Program-made: the position numbers and the translations under genes | Shown here: positions 45,036-54,554 of the stretch, piece by piece | How the letters are laid out: each line of letters begins with the position of its first letter | Position numbering within the stretch: position 1 is the first letter of the stretch | Assembly (NCBI GenBank): GCA_020638055.1 | Contig: JACKJH010000002.1 | Location: forward strand, 124,001 to 188,000 | From: Hyphomicrobiaceae bacterium | GTDB lineage: Bacteria; Pseudomonadota; Alphaproteobacteria; Rhizobiales; Hyphomicrobiaceae | Length of the DNA: 64,000 nt | Reading direction: 5' to 3' | Notes under the pieces: generated by a model | Seen by the model: the letters and a program-made list of their open reading frames with translations, nothing else | The model's database searches: none | What the model was told of the DNA's origin: nothing

Positions 45036-45746
45036 ATGCTCACGCAAAAACAGAAAGAACTGCTGCTATTCATTCATGAACGCATGCAGGGCGATGGGGT
45101 GCCGCCTTCCTTCGATGAGATGAAGGATGCTTTGGACCTTAAGTCAAAATCAGGCATTCACCGCCTTATCACGGCGCTTGTTGAACGAGGCTTCATCAGG
45201 CGTCTGCCGCACCGCGCCCGCGCTATCGAGGTCATAAAGCTGCCTGAAGGTGCTGGCCTGGCCGCGGCGCCCAGAAAAGGCGGCTTTCAGCCCAGCGTCA
45301 TCGAAGGCACGGGCGGCCGCTCAGGAGAACTCGCACCACCCAGTTCGGTGGCAATCGATGCACGTACCGTATCTGTTCCCGTGATGGGGCGGATCGCTGC
45401 CGGCACACCGATTTCGGCCATTGAAAACCACACCCACGATATCGCCTGCCCGCCCGACTTGTTGACCAGCGGGGAGCATTTCGCACTGGAAGTGAAAGGC
45501 GATTCGATGATCGAAGCGGGAATTCACGACGGCGACACGGTCATCATTCGTCGCTGTAATAGCGCCGAGAACGGCGACATCATTGTCGCTCTAGTGGAGA
45601 AAGAGGAAGCAACGTTGAAGCGGTTGCGCAAGAAGGGCACTACAATCGCACTTGAGGCAGCAAATCCGGAATTCAAGACGCGCATTTTCGGCCCCGATCA
45701 GGTCGACATTCAAGGTCGTCTCGTCGGTTTGTTGCGCCGCTATTGA
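45036..45746 (+). CDS. lexA: LexA repressor
   Basis: 236 residues. N-terminal winged helix LTQKQKELLLFIHERMQGDG and DLKSKSGIHRLITALVERGF; Ala-Gly cleavage site in VPVMGRIAAGTPISAIE; catalytic serine in EVKGDSMIEAGIHDGDTVII and lysine in EEATLKRLRKKG. RecA-stimulated self-cleavage derepresses SOS genes. The linker between domains is long (about 60 residues), as in other alphaproteobacteria. Its own promoter region carries a perfect LexA box. The ATG at 45036 is used; an ATG three bases upstream is equivalent. Confidence 0.97.
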   Translation: MLTQKQKELLLFIHERMQGDGVPPSFDEMKDALDLKSKSGIHRLITALVERGFIRRLPHRARAIEVIKLPEGAGLAAAPRKGGFQPSVIEGTGGRSGELAPPSSVAIDARTVSVPVMGRIAAGTPISAIENHTHDIACPPDLLTSGEHFALEVKGDSMIEAGIHDGDTVIIRRCNSAENGDIIVALVEKEEATLKRLRKKGTTIALEAANPEFKTRIFGPDQVDIQGRLVGLLRRY

Positions 45747-45814
45747 ATTTCAATCTGATATCGAAAGTGCACGCGCTTTGAGCGTGCGGAAACGTTGAAC
45801 CGCTTTTGCATATT

Positions 45815-46015
45815 GAGCGTGTTTAGCTGAAGTGTGCAGCGGTAGTGCCGTGAAGAACATGCTCCAAACCAAAGAGCATGTTTAGCGGAAGTGTACAGCG
45901 GTAGAGGCGTGAGAAATATTCTCCACCGGCGACCACTTCGTTAGAAAATGCTTGCTTCTTGTTTGGTCGCATTTTCTGCGACGAACCGGCGTCCACTTCG
46001 TTAGAAAATGCTCTA
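45815..46015. repeat. Composite repeat: two M4, a half M2 and a full M2
   Basis: M4 about 45815-45864 and again 45873-45924 (AGCGGAAGTGTACAGCGGTA), then the right half of M2 at about 45925-45952 and a full M2 to 46015. The right end provides the TAG stop codon of comEC (minus strand, 46013-46015). Confidence 0.85.
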
Positions 46016-48565
46016 GAATATGTCTCTTTCGTCGTTTGGTCGGAAAGTTGTGCTGGCAGGGGTTTCCAATTCGTTGCTTCCATCTTCGACTTCCGGTCGC
46101 GGCAATTGCAACGCATCGAGCAGATCGAGGGGCGCAGAAAAGCGGGCCGGTCCCATATTGGGTTTGGCGTCTGGATTGGGTTCGCGCACACTAGGCCTGG
46201 AACGCACGCCAGCTTTGGAACGTCGTCGGGGATCGTTCGCCAAGAACTTTGCATCCCTGGCCCGGCCAGCAACAGACCACGGATGCACGGGCGACCATGG
46301 GCGAAGTCCACGTGTGCCAGCGACCGTCTCAATGCGTATGGTCTTGGCTGCGTCCGCACGGTTCTCCACTTGGCCAGGCGTGGTCTCGACATATACGGCA
46401 TGGGTGCCGCCGATTTGCACGTCATAAAAGTCAATCACCACCTTGGGTCCGACGCAGGCGATGGGTGCGGGAACTGCAAGCACGACGATGTCAGCGGTTT
46501 GGCAATCATCCGCAATCGAAGCCCAATGCCGCGAAACAGCAAGCCGCATTCCCCCGATTGTCCCAGCACATCCTGACCAATCACACGTCAACCCTCCGCC
46601 CGCCAACGCTTCTTGCGCCGTGCGACTATCCCCGTCGTACGCGAGCCAACGCCCAATCTCAAACTGTGATCGCGGCGCTGGCAGGACCGCGAGCAAACCC
46701 GACGCCGCACGCGCCGCAACAAGCTGCCCATCCCGCCCTACCAGCAGATCGGGTCTTGCTTTGAAAGGTAGCAGAACCAATCCTGCTGCGATGAATGCCA
46801 GCCCGGCCCACCGCCAGCGCGCCTGCCACAGCAACACCCACAAGCCACCTATGGCCAAAAGCGAAAATGCTGATGTTGAGATTGCCGGCAACATGCCCAC
46901 TGCACCCGGCAGCGCCGCCACGTAACGCGCCGTCGCGCTCATCGCGTCAACACCGGCACCCATCACGGTGAGCGGCCCTTGTTCCAAACCAAATGGTAGT
47001 GCCACAAGCGTTGCCAGAGCCGCTGGCATTACCACCACATTGCAGATCGGAACCGCGACAAGATTCGCCAAAACCGCAAATTGCTGTGTTTTGTGGAAAT
47101 GATAGATTGCAAACGGCGTCACCGCCACCGACGCAATAACCGTAGACAAGACAATTCCGGCAAAAAACAATGCGCCCGCCGCCGCTATGCCCCGCCGGTC
47201 ACCCGTGTCCAGCGCCAATGGCAAAAAGCGCAACCGTAATGCCTCGTAGCTGGCAACCAGCGCCACCACCGCCGCAAATGACATCTGAAACCCAACGTCG
47301 AGCAGGCTTTCTGGATAAAGAACCAGGATGATAAGCGCCGCTAAAGCGACGTTACGCAGCGCAATAGCAGGCCGGTCCAGCAGCACCGCCAGGAACATGA
47401 TCGAGATCATGATGAAGGAGCGCACCGTGGCGAATGAGTAACCAGAAATCGCCAGATAGCCAAGCGAACCGGCTGCTGCCGCAAGTGCAGCCCACTTCTT
47501 GATCGGGTAGCGTAGGGCGAGCCCTGGAAAAAGGGCCAGCAGAAATCGCACCGACCAGAAGACTGCACCTCCCATGATGGCCATGTGCAAACCGGAAATT
47601 GAAAGGATGTGGAACAACCCCGAGTCGCGATAGGCATCATTCGTCGCCTCGGAAATTCCACCCCTCTCGCCCGTCACGAGTGCCTTTGCAATGCCCGCCG
47701 TCTCACCGTCAAGCACCGCATCAATCCGCGTTCCGATCGCGCCCCGCAACCTTTGGATTGCTGCACTGACCCGAAGCATAAGTGGCACCGGCCCCGCAGC
47801 GGCATCACGCTGCGGCAAGTCGAAAGTGTAGCCAACACCGCCAAGTTCCAAAAAATAGGCATGCCGGGCGAAATCAAACCCTCCTGGAAGTGCAGGTGCA
47901 GCAGGTGGTGACAAGCGCGCATTGATGATGACGGCGTCACCTGGCGCAAGGTCGCCACCCGCAACCATCGTGCGAACACGCACACGCTGAGGCCGGACGC
48001 CAGCCCCTAACCCTCCCAATTTGTAAACGCGCAACGTCAACCGCTGGCCGCCGCCCTGGCGCGGCTCGATCAACTCAATGAAGCCGCGCACCTCCACTGG
48101 TCCGATCTGTTTTTCAAGAACCGGGGCGGCGACCATGATCGTCCGCAATGAGATGAGCCAGAAGCCAACCGCAATGAGCAATGCGGCGTTGAGCAGAAAT
48201 GACGCCAAGCGCATTCGAGAAAGCGCCAACCTGAGCCCCGCTGTGCCGACGATGGCAAGCGATCCCAAAGCGGGATGTGGCTCGAATGGAAGTAGGAAAT
48301 AGATGGCGATACCAGTGCCCAGCGCCACCGGCACCCAGTAGAACCACCGCGCGCGCTCAGCATCGAGCGCATCGGCAATGTGCGTTAAAGCCCCAAATCT
48401 CGGCACCTGGCTGCTCCAGAATAGCCGATCTGGTGGAGAGTTTGCCGCGCAAGCCCCCTCTCCGCCCTCGATTGCGCCGGCCTGGTGGCGCAGACTTGCG
48501 TCTGATGCACTGGGCAGCCCGCTACCACTACCATGCCCCACATTTTCGCCCTTGCCAGACGCCAT
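46013..48565 (-). CDS. comEC: ComEC/Rec2-type competence membrane protein
   Basis: 850 residues. DUF4131-like N-terminal part with several membrane segments (LGTGIAIYFLLPF, LGSLAIVGTAGLRLAL), the OB-like segment LTLRVYKLGG, then the Competence domain with ALVTGERGGISEATNDAYRD, HILSISGLHMAIMGGAVFWS and about ten helices. The C-terminal beta-lactamase-like part is degenerate (LAYDGDSRTAQEAL, CDWSGCAGTIGG, no HxHxDH), and a disordered tail of about 90 residues follows. Translocates single-stranded DNA in competent bacteria; its role here is unproved. Divergent from gltX. The stop codon lies within an M2 repeat. Confidence 0.9.
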   Translation of the reverse strand: MASGKGENVGHGSGSGLPSASDASLRHQAGAIEGGEGACAANSPPDRLFWSSQVPRFGALTHIADALDAERARWFYWVPVALGTGIAIYFLLPFEPHPALGSLAIVGTAGLRLALSRMRLASFLLNAALLIAVGFWLISLRTIMVAAPVLEKQIGPVEVRGFIELIEPRQGGGQRLTLRVYKLGGLGAGVRPQRVRVRTMVAGGDLAPGDAVIINARLSPPAAPALPGGFDFARHAYFLELGGVGYTFDLPQRDAAAGPVPLMLRVSAAIQRLRGAIGTRIDAVLDGETAGIAKALVTGERGGISEATNDAYRDSGLFHILSISGLHMAIMGGAVFWSVRFLLALFPGLALRYPIKKWAALAAAAGSLGYLAISGYSFATVRSFIMISIMFLAVLLDRPAIALRNVALAALIILVLYPESLLDVGFQMSFAAVVALVASYEALRLRFLPLALDTGDRRGIAAAGALFFAGIVLSTVIASVAVTPFAIYHFHKTQQFAVLANLVAVPICNVVVMPAALATLVALPFGLEQGPLTVMGAGVDAMSATARYVAALPGAVGMLPAISTSAFSLLAIGGLWVLLWQARWRWAGLAFIAAGLVLLPFKARPDLLVGRDGQLVAARAASGLLAVLPAPRSQFEIGRWLAYDGDSRTAQEALAGGGLTCDWSGCAGTIGGMRLAVSRHWASIADDCQTADIVVLAVPAPIACVGPKVVIDFYDVQIGGTHAVYVETTPGQVENRADAAKTIRIETVAGTRGLRPWSPVHPWSVAGRARDAKFLANDPRRRSKAGVRSRPSVREPNPDAKPNMGPARFSAPLDLLDALQLPRPEVEDGSNELETPASTTFRPNDERDIF

Positions 48566-48674
48566 TTTTGATCTGCATCCGGCACGGGCTTACCCGTTGC
48601 CGTACCCTGTGCTAAACGCCCCGACAACAACAGATCAAATGGATCCGATCGTGCAAACGATCTTGGCACGCGCA

Positions 48675-50120
48675 ATGTCACAAAAACAGACCTCACTAAA
48701 AGCTCCCGTCGTCCGTTTCGCTCCCTCGCCAACCGGTTTCCTTCACATCGGCGGGGCGCGAACTGCATTGTTCAACTGGCTTTACGCAAAGGCCAAAGGT
48801 GGCACGTTTCTCTTGAGGATCGAGGATACCGACCGTGCCCGCAACAACGAAGAAGCTATCGCCGCCATCATCGACGGTCTGAAGTGGCTGGAACTCGATT
48901 GGACTGGCGAGCCCGTTTCACAATTTGAGCGCGCCGAGTACCACAAGGCTGCGGCCGAGAAATTGCTTGGCGAAGGCGCCGCCTATCGCTGCTTCCTGAC
49001 GCAGGCCGAACTCGACCAGATGCGCATAGAAGCGGAAGCCAACAAGACAACGCTCCGGGTGCGTTCACCCTGGCGCGATCGCCCGGCGTCCGAGGCGCCG
49101 GACAATGCCCCCTTCACCATACGCTACAAGGCGCCGGACGAAGGTGAAACCGTCATCGACGACCACGTCCAAGGTCGCGTCGTTTTCCAGAACAAGGAAC
49201 TTGATGACCTCATCCTGCTGCGCTCTGATGGCTCCCCCACCTACAATCTGGCCGTCGTCGTTGATGATCATGACATGGGCGTCACGCACGTCATCAGAGG
49301 CGTGGATCACCTCACCAACGCCGCGCGCCAAGCACAGATCTACAAAGGCCTGGGTTGGAGCGTGCCTGAGTTCGCCCATGTTCCCCTAATTCATGGTTCT
49401 GACGGTGCAAAGCTATCAAAAAGGCACGGCGCCCTTGGAATTGAGGCCTACCGCGCCATGGGCTACTTGCCCGAAGCTTTGCGCAACTACCTCGTTCGGC
49501 TCGGCTGGAGTCACGGCGATGATGAAATCATCCCCACCGCGCAGTTGATCGAATGGTTTGATATAGACGGTATTGGCAAGAGCCCGGCGCGCTTTGACGT
49601 CGCCAAGCTGGAGGCATTGAATTCGCATTACATCCGGCACTGCGACGACAAGGAGCTGTTTGAACGCGCTGTCCACATCATGCCGGAAATTCCCGGCGGA
49701 CACGATATCGCAGAGGCTCTGGCGCGTGGCGCAAGTGGTGCCTTTCGTGCAGCCATCCCCAGCTTGAAGGAGCGTTCTAAGACGTTGCTGGAATTGATCG
49801 CGGGTGCTGGTTACGTTTTTGCATCCCGGCCGCTCGCGATTGACGACAAAGCCGCCAAGCAAATGACGGATGAAAACCGCGCCATGCTCGCAGAGCTTTT
49901 GGCAAAACTGAAGTCGACCTCAACCTGGACCGCGGCATCCCTAGAAGCCGACATTCGGAAATTTGCCGACACGCAGGACCTCAAGCTCGGCAAAGTGGCG
50001 CAACCTTTGCGCGCCGCGCTCACCGGCTCCACCGTTTCTCCGCCAGTGTTCGACGTCATGGAAGTTCTGGGCGAGGAAGAGAGCCTGGCCCGCATCGCCG
50101 ATCATGCGGCAAGGGCGTAG
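48675..50120 (+). CDS. gltX: Glutamate--tRNA ligase
   Basis: 481 residues from the ATG at 48675. HIGH-like motif FAPSPTGFLHIGGARTALFN, FLLRIEDTDRARN, SPTYNLAVVVDDHDMGVTHV and KMSKS-like AKLSKRHGALGI; C-terminal anticodon-binding domain with GKVAQPLRAALTGSTVSPP. Charges tRNA-Glu (and possibly tRNA-Gln for later amidation). An in-frame ATG at 48639 is possible. The upstream open frame through comEC is antisense only. Confidence 0.96.
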   Translation: MSQKQTSLKAPVVRFAPSPTGFLHIGGARTALFNWLYAKAKGGTFLLRIEDTDRARNNEEAIAAIIDGLKWLELDWTGEPVSQFERAEYHKAAAEKLLGEGAAYRCFLTQAELDQMRIEAEANKTTLRVRSPWRDRPASEAPDNAPFTIRYKAPDEGETVIDDHVQGRVVFQNKELDDLILLRSDGSPTYNLAVVVDDHDMGVTHVIRGVDHLTNAARQAQIYKGLGWSVPEFAHVPLIHGSDGAKLSKRHGALGIEAYRAMGYLPEALRNYLVRLGWSHGDDEIIPTAQLIEWFDIDGIGKSPARFDVAKLEALNSHYIRHCDDKELFERAVHIMPEIPGGHDIAEALARGASGAFRAAIPSLKERSKTLLELIAGAGYVFASRPLAIDDKAAKQMTDENRAMLAELLAKLKSTSTWTAASLEADIRKFADTQDLKLGKVAQPLRAALTGSTVSPPVFDVMEVLGEEESLARIADHAARA

Positions 50121-50538
50121 ATGGTTAACATTCTCAGCACCCAGGGTTGACGAATCTGCGCCATCTGCAATTCGTCAGGCAACGAAACAATCAGGCCAAC
50201 GAAAGCTGGCTAAAGCTGACTGCAAAAGCCAGTTGCCAAGCCCGTATCTCAACGAACCTGGGCCATGAGACCCGATATAGCGTGCTGCACCGCACGAAAC
50301 CAATTAGCTTCACAAGCGCCGGTGCTGTTCCAAGAGATGCAGGTGGTTTCACAACTCATTGCGATTACGCATATTTTTTAAGACCTACTCCCCTCTTACC
50401 GTCGAAGGGTTACCTTGTCGCAAAGCGAAATGTGGGCTACCACATGAGCAATAAACCCTGCCTAAGTGCCGGCGCGGTCAATACCGCCCACCCCCGCCCG
50501 CCCCACACAGGACCCCTTCAACCATTCAGGATTGCGCA
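50121..50538. other. Intergenic region upstream of gltA
   Basis: 418 bases with no repeat module, tRNA or convincing ORF. It should hold the gltA promoter and a long 5' untranslated region, but no boxes are clear. Confidence 0.5.
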
Positions 50539-51843
50539 ATGGCCTCATCGAACCGGACCGAAAACGCCAAACTTACCCTAAATGGCACGACCGCTGAAAT
50601 GCCGGTCCGCTCGGGCACCGTAGGCCCAGACGTCGTAGATATCGGACGTCTTTACCGCGACACTGGATGCTTCACCTACGATCCAGGTTTTACCTCAACG
50701 GCGAACTGTTCTTCCAAGATCACATACATTGACGGCGACAAGGGCATTTTGTTGCATCGCGGCTACCCCATTGATCAGCTCGCCGAAAGCTCGAATTTCC
50801 TCGAAGTTTGTTATCTGCTTCTCAACGGCGAATTGCCGACAAAAACCGAGCGGCATGAATTCGATGCGGCGATAACGCGCCACACGATGGTGCATGAACA
50901 GATGACCCGGTTTTTCACCGGCTTCCGCCGTGACGCCCACCCGATGGCGGTCGTGTGCGGCATTGTTGGCGCGCTGTCAGCCTTTTATCACGACTCAACC
51001 GACATCAATGATCCAGAGCAGCGCCGCGTGGCCGCCAACCGCATGATCGCCAAAATGCCCACGATCGCGGCTATGGCCTACAAGTACTCCATCGGACAGC
51101 CCTTCATCTATCCTCGCAACGATCTCGATTACACCTCAAATTTCCTGCAGATGTGCTTCGCCGTGCCGTGCGAACCCTATGTCGTTAATCCGATTGTCGC
51201 GCGCGCGCTCGACAAGATTTTCATCCTCCACGCCGACCACGAACAGAACGCCTCCACCTCGACGGTGCGGTTGGCAGGATCGTCCGGTGCCAATCCATTT
51301 GCCTGCATCGCCGCAGGCGTCGCCTGCCTGTGGGGGCCCGCGCACGGTGGTGCCAATGAGGCAGCACTCAACATGCTGCAGGAGATCGGTTCAGTGGACC
51401 GCATCCCCGAATACATCAAGATGGCGAAAGACAAGAGTTCGGGGTTCCGCCTGATGGGCTTTGGGCACCGCGTCTACAAGAACTACGATCCGCGCGCCAA
51501 GGTTATGCAGAAGACCTGTCACGAGGTTCTGGATTCACTGGGTGTCCACGATGAGCCGCTTTTGAAAGTGGCAATCGAGCTTGAGCGCATTGCACTTGAA
51601 GACGAATATTTCGTCGAAAAGAAGCTCTACCCCAACATTGATTTTTATTCCGGCATCACACTGCGGGCGATGGGCTTCCCCGTGTCACTGTTCACCGTGC
51701 TGTTCGCGGTTGCCCGCACCGTCGGCTGGATCGCGCAGTGGAAGGAAATGATCGAAGATCCCGAGCAGCGCATCGGCCGGCCTCGCCAGCTCTACATCGG
51801 AGCAGCACCGCGCGATTTTGTACCCATGAATCAGCGCGGTTAA
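50539..51843 (+). CDS. gltA: Citrate synthase (type II)
   Basis: 434 residues. N-terminal domain ITYIDGDKGILLHRGYPIDQ as in hexameric type II enzymes; catalytic histidines in FILHADHEQNASTST and GFGHRVYKNYDPRA, aspartate in NIDFYSGITL, CoA loop WGPAHGGANEAALNM. Condenses acetyl-CoA and oxaloacetate in the TCA cycle. Monocistronic with its own terminator. Confidence 0.97.
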   Translation: MASSNRTENAKLTLNGTTAEMPVRSGTVGPDVVDIGRLYRDTGCFTYDPGFTSTANCSSKITYIDGDKGILLHRGYPIDQLAESSNFLEVCYLLLNGELPTKTERHEFDAAITRHTMVHEQMTRFFTGFRRDAHPMAVVCGIVGALSAFYHDSTDINDPEQRRVAANRMIAKMPTIAAMAYKYSIGQPFIYPRNDLDYTSNFLQMCFAVPCEPYVVNPIVARALDKIFILHADHEQNASTSTVRLAGSSGANPFACIAAGVACLWGPAHGGANEAALNMLQEIGSVDRIPEYIKMAKDKSSGFRLMGFGHRVYKNYDPRAKVMQKTCHEVLDSLGVHDEPLLKVAIELERIALEDEYFVEKKLYPNIDFYSGITLRAMGFPVSLFTVLFAVARTVGWIAQWKEMIEDPEQRIGRPRQLYIGAAPRDFVPMNQRG

Positions 51844-51875
51844 AACGCGAACCCGAAAACAAGAAATCTACCAAA

Positions 51876-51910
51876 GCAGCCGGGCACAGGCGTGTCCGGC
51901 TGCTTTTATT
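51876..51910 (+). terminator. Intrinsic terminator of gltA
   Basis: GCAGCCGG pairs with CCGGCTGC around a 12-base loop and is followed by TTTTATT. Confidence 0.9.
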
Positions 51911-51962
51911 CAATTCTGAGTCCACAAAGAATTTTGCGCTATGGCCGTTGCAAACATGCAGG

Positions 51963-53183
51963 TCACCGCCTCCCGTCACGCCAGCCTTGCGCGTACCGCA
52001 ACACGATTTGCGCAGCCGCGTCACTGGGTGTCCCATCCTCCAACAACAGCCGATCAGGAATGCGCTGAAGTGCAGCAATCTGTGCGGCGCGCTCACGCGT
52101 TTCAACCAGAAGATTTCCAAGCGCCCCAGCCAGACGATCAGGTGTGCAGTCCTCCTGCAGATATTCGGGAAATGCGTTTTCCTGAAGCACCAGATTAGCC
52201 AAAACGACGGAATGCACTTTCAAAAGAAACCTGAGGCGTGCGGCAACGGCATCCACCTTGTAGGCAACCACCATCGGGGTACCGGCCAGCGCCAGTTCAA
52301 GCGTCACCGTACCCGAGGCGGCCAGCGCCGCATCCGCCAACTGGAACGCGGCAAACTTATCTTCATCTCCGGTAACGAGCTTGGGCTTCACCGGCCATTG
52401 CTCCAGCGCTTTTTCCACCAGCCCGCGAACGCTTTCCACCACCGGCAGGATGACTTGAACGTCGAGACCGCGCGCGTTCAAGATCCCAAAAACGTCACCA
52501 AATGGCGTCATCAACCGCGCCACCTCAGAAGCCCGGCTGCCTGGCAACACCACAACGATCTTGCGATCGCGATCCAACCCCAGGCGTTGCGCAAGTGCTG
52601 CGCCATCGCGGGATTTAATCCAGTCGTAGCGCTCGATCATGGGATGACCAACATAGGTGCACGCCGGCCCGCCCAGACGCACATGCGCCTCTGGCTCGAA
52701 CGGCAGCAGGGCCATCAGGTGATCGACATAAGGGCGCATACGTTTTGCCCGGCCAGGCCGCCACGCCCACACGCTGGGGCTGACGTAATCAATGATTGGG
52801 ATTTCCGGACGACGCTTTCGGATGCGTTTTGCAATGGGATGCGTAAATTCCGGGCTATCAATGATAACCACGCAATCAGGATCAGCGGCGACCGCTGCAT
52901 CCACCGTGTCGTAAACCTTGCGGACGATGCGTGGCAGGCGTGGAAGGATCGACATCGGCCCCATCACCGCCACTTCTTGAAGCGGGAACAAGGATGAAAG
53001 CCCCTCCGCCTCCATGTGCTCACCGCCAACACCTGCAAATGCTAGTGGCTGATGCGAGCGGGCGTTCAATGCCGCCATCAATTTGCCGCCCAGCGCATCG
53101 CCGGAATGCTCGCCCGCCACGACATATATCTTGAGCGCGCGTGCCGGCCCATCCGTGGCCCTATTTTTTGCAGCATCACGCAT
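51963..53183 (-). CDS. lpxB: Lipid-A-disaccharide synthase
   Basis: 406 residues from the ATG at 53183. KIYVVAGEHSGDALGGKLMA, FAGVGGEHMEAEGL, DYVSPSVWAWRPGRAKRM, LPGSRASEVARL, ASGTVTLELALAGTPMVVAY and LVLQENAFPEYLQEDC are GT19 motifs. Joins UDP-diacylglucosamine and lipid X. The start lies within an eight-base overlap with the end of lpxI (ATGCGTGA), giving translational coupling. Confidence 0.96.
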   Translation of the reverse strand: MRDAAKNRATDGPARALKIYVVAGEHSGDALGGKLMAALNARSHQPLAFAGVGGEHMEAEGLSSLFPLQEVAVMGPMSILPRLPRIVRKVYDTVDAAVAADPDCVVIIDSPEFTHPIAKRIRKRRPEIPIIDYVSPSVWAWRPGRAKRMRPYVDHLMALLPFEPEAHVRLGGPACTYVGHPMIERYDWIKSRDGAALAQRLGLDRDRKIVVVLPGSRASEVARLMTPFGDVFGILNARGLDVQVILPVVESVRGLVEKALEQWPVKPKLVTGDEDKFAAFQLADAALAASGTVTLELALAGTPMVVAYKVDAVAARLRFLLKVHSVVLANLVLQENAFPEYLQEDCTPDRLAGALGNLLVETRERAAQIAALQRIPDRLLLEDGTPSDAAAQIVLRYAQGWRDGRR

Positions 53184-54543
53184 GGGCACCTTCGTCGTCT
53201 GCTGCAACACCCGCAATCGCAATGCCTGACTTGTCCGCAGCGGCGATGGTCTCGGCGGGAACGCCAGCGGTAAACCGCCTCAGCTTCACAACGATGCCTG
53301 CGAAACCGCCGGCGTCCATGTCTGTAATAATCTCTTCAACACATTCCCTCCCGGCATCTATCACCACGACACCGGACCGCCGCTTAAGCCGACGATCACC
53401 CCATTGCCGAAGCCCTGCTGCTCGTTTTACCGCAGCAACAACGCCTTCACCAACTTCAACAGCAAGGACATGCCCGCGCACCACAACCACCGCACGCGAA
53501 CCACCCACAGATGCGAGTGCGGCGATGATATCCAACCCCTTTATTGCATCACCGGAATGGCGCCCTGACAAAGCATGCTTACCAATTGCACTGAACTCCA
53601 AGTCACGCGAAGACCGGCTCGCGCGTATTGAATTCAGCAACCGCGCGCTGAGTGACGGCCGGTGACCAGACAAACCCGAAGCAACATCCGGAGCGTTTCC
53701 TTTGATTTGAAACCCGGCAACTGCAAGCTGGCTTGCCGCAGCCCGCATCAGAAGTTCACCCCGTTCTGCAACAAGCGCACGCCCGGCCTCCACGGCAATG
53801 CCGCTGATCCCGCAGTTTGATGCGCGCCACACCGTCCTGGGCCCGATCACTGGAAGGTCAATGCGCGTGTCCTGCCCCGGCTTTGCGCGCTTGACCAAGA
53901 CGCCGGCAGGCTCCGACAAGTTCCATCCGCGCTGTTGGCGTTCCCAAGCCAACCGCGCCAACATGCCGTCGGTACCTTCCGCGGCTTCGAGCGCCTCAAG
54001 GCGCCCATTTGTAACGACGGCGGCCTGGCCAATATCGAATTTCCCGAGCGTACCAATAACGTAGAATCCGGTGGCTATATCCTCTACCGTTTCGGGAGCG
54101 AATGTATGTTGGGTAAAATGACCCTCACCGACGACGAGCTCGGGCGAAATATCTGCAGGTCCGGTAACTTTGAAGCCATGTCGCTCGAAAAACCTTATGA
54201 CGCCGCGTAAGACACCATCATCGCCACCTGAAAGAACCAGGCCCAGAACCGTGCCGAGCGCACGTACAAAACCCATGTCGGGTTTGATGGTGCCCAGATC
54301 GGGCCGCGAAACCGATCCGATAATGACGAGCTCGGTGCAACCGGTCTGCTTGAACGCCGCCACCATGCGTCCGATCTGTCCCCAGTTCACACGGGTGATC
54401 GGATAGGGGCCAAAGTCGGCGTCCGTCTCACCATCGATGCCAACGATATGCAGGGGTAATCCGCGCGCCGCCACGCTATCGGCAATCTCGCGGGGTAACG
54501 AGCCGCCGCCAGCCAGGATGCCGATCCGACGCACGGCGGTCAT
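53176..54543 (-). CDS. lpxI: UDP-2,3-diacylglucosamine pyrophosphatase LpxI with an extra C-terminal domain
   Basis: 455 residues, against about 280-290 usual. Residues 1-135 form the N-terminal domain (RIGILAGGGSLPREIADSVA, ELVIIGSVSRPDLGTIKPDM) and about 138-280 the LpxI_C domain (HTFAPETVEDIATGFYVIGT, AVVTNGRLEALEAAEGTDGM, GVLVKRAKPGQDTRIDLPVI). The remaining 170 residues contain AVVVVRGHVLAVEVGEGVVA, RRSGVVVIDAGRECVEEIIT and GIVVKLRRFTAGVPAETI, a second, diverged LpxI_C-like unit. Hydrolyses UDP-diacyl-GlcN to lipid X; takes the place of LpxH. Operon lpxA-lpxI-lpxB. Confidence 0.92.
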   Translation of the reverse strand: MTAVRRIGILAGGGSLPREIADSVAARGLPLHIVGIDGETDADFGPYPITRVNWGQIGRMVAAFKQTGCTELVIIGSVSRPDLGTIKPDMGFVRALGTVLGLVLSGGDDGVLRGVIRFFERHGFKVTGPADISPELVVGEGHFTQHTFAPETVEDIATGFYVIGTLGKFDIGQAAVVTNGRLEALEAAEGTDGMLARLAWERQQRGWNLSEPAGVLVKRAKPGQDTRIDLPVIGPRTVWRASNCGISGIAVEAGRALVAERGELLMRAAASQLAVAGFQIKGNAPDVASGLSGHRPSLSARLLNSIRASRSSRDLEFSAIGKHALSGRHSGDAIKGLDIIAALASVGGSRAVVVVRGHVLAVEVGEGVVAAVKRAAGLRQWGDRRLKRRSGVVVIDAGRECVEEIITDMDAGGFAGIVVKLRRFTAGVPAETIAAADKSGIAIAGVAADDEGAHA

Positions 54544-54554
54544 GTGTGGACCTC

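Noticed and set aside
51738..52997. 419-codon plus-strand frame
   Set aside because: Covers the end of gltA in another frame, its terminator and the antisense of lpxB.
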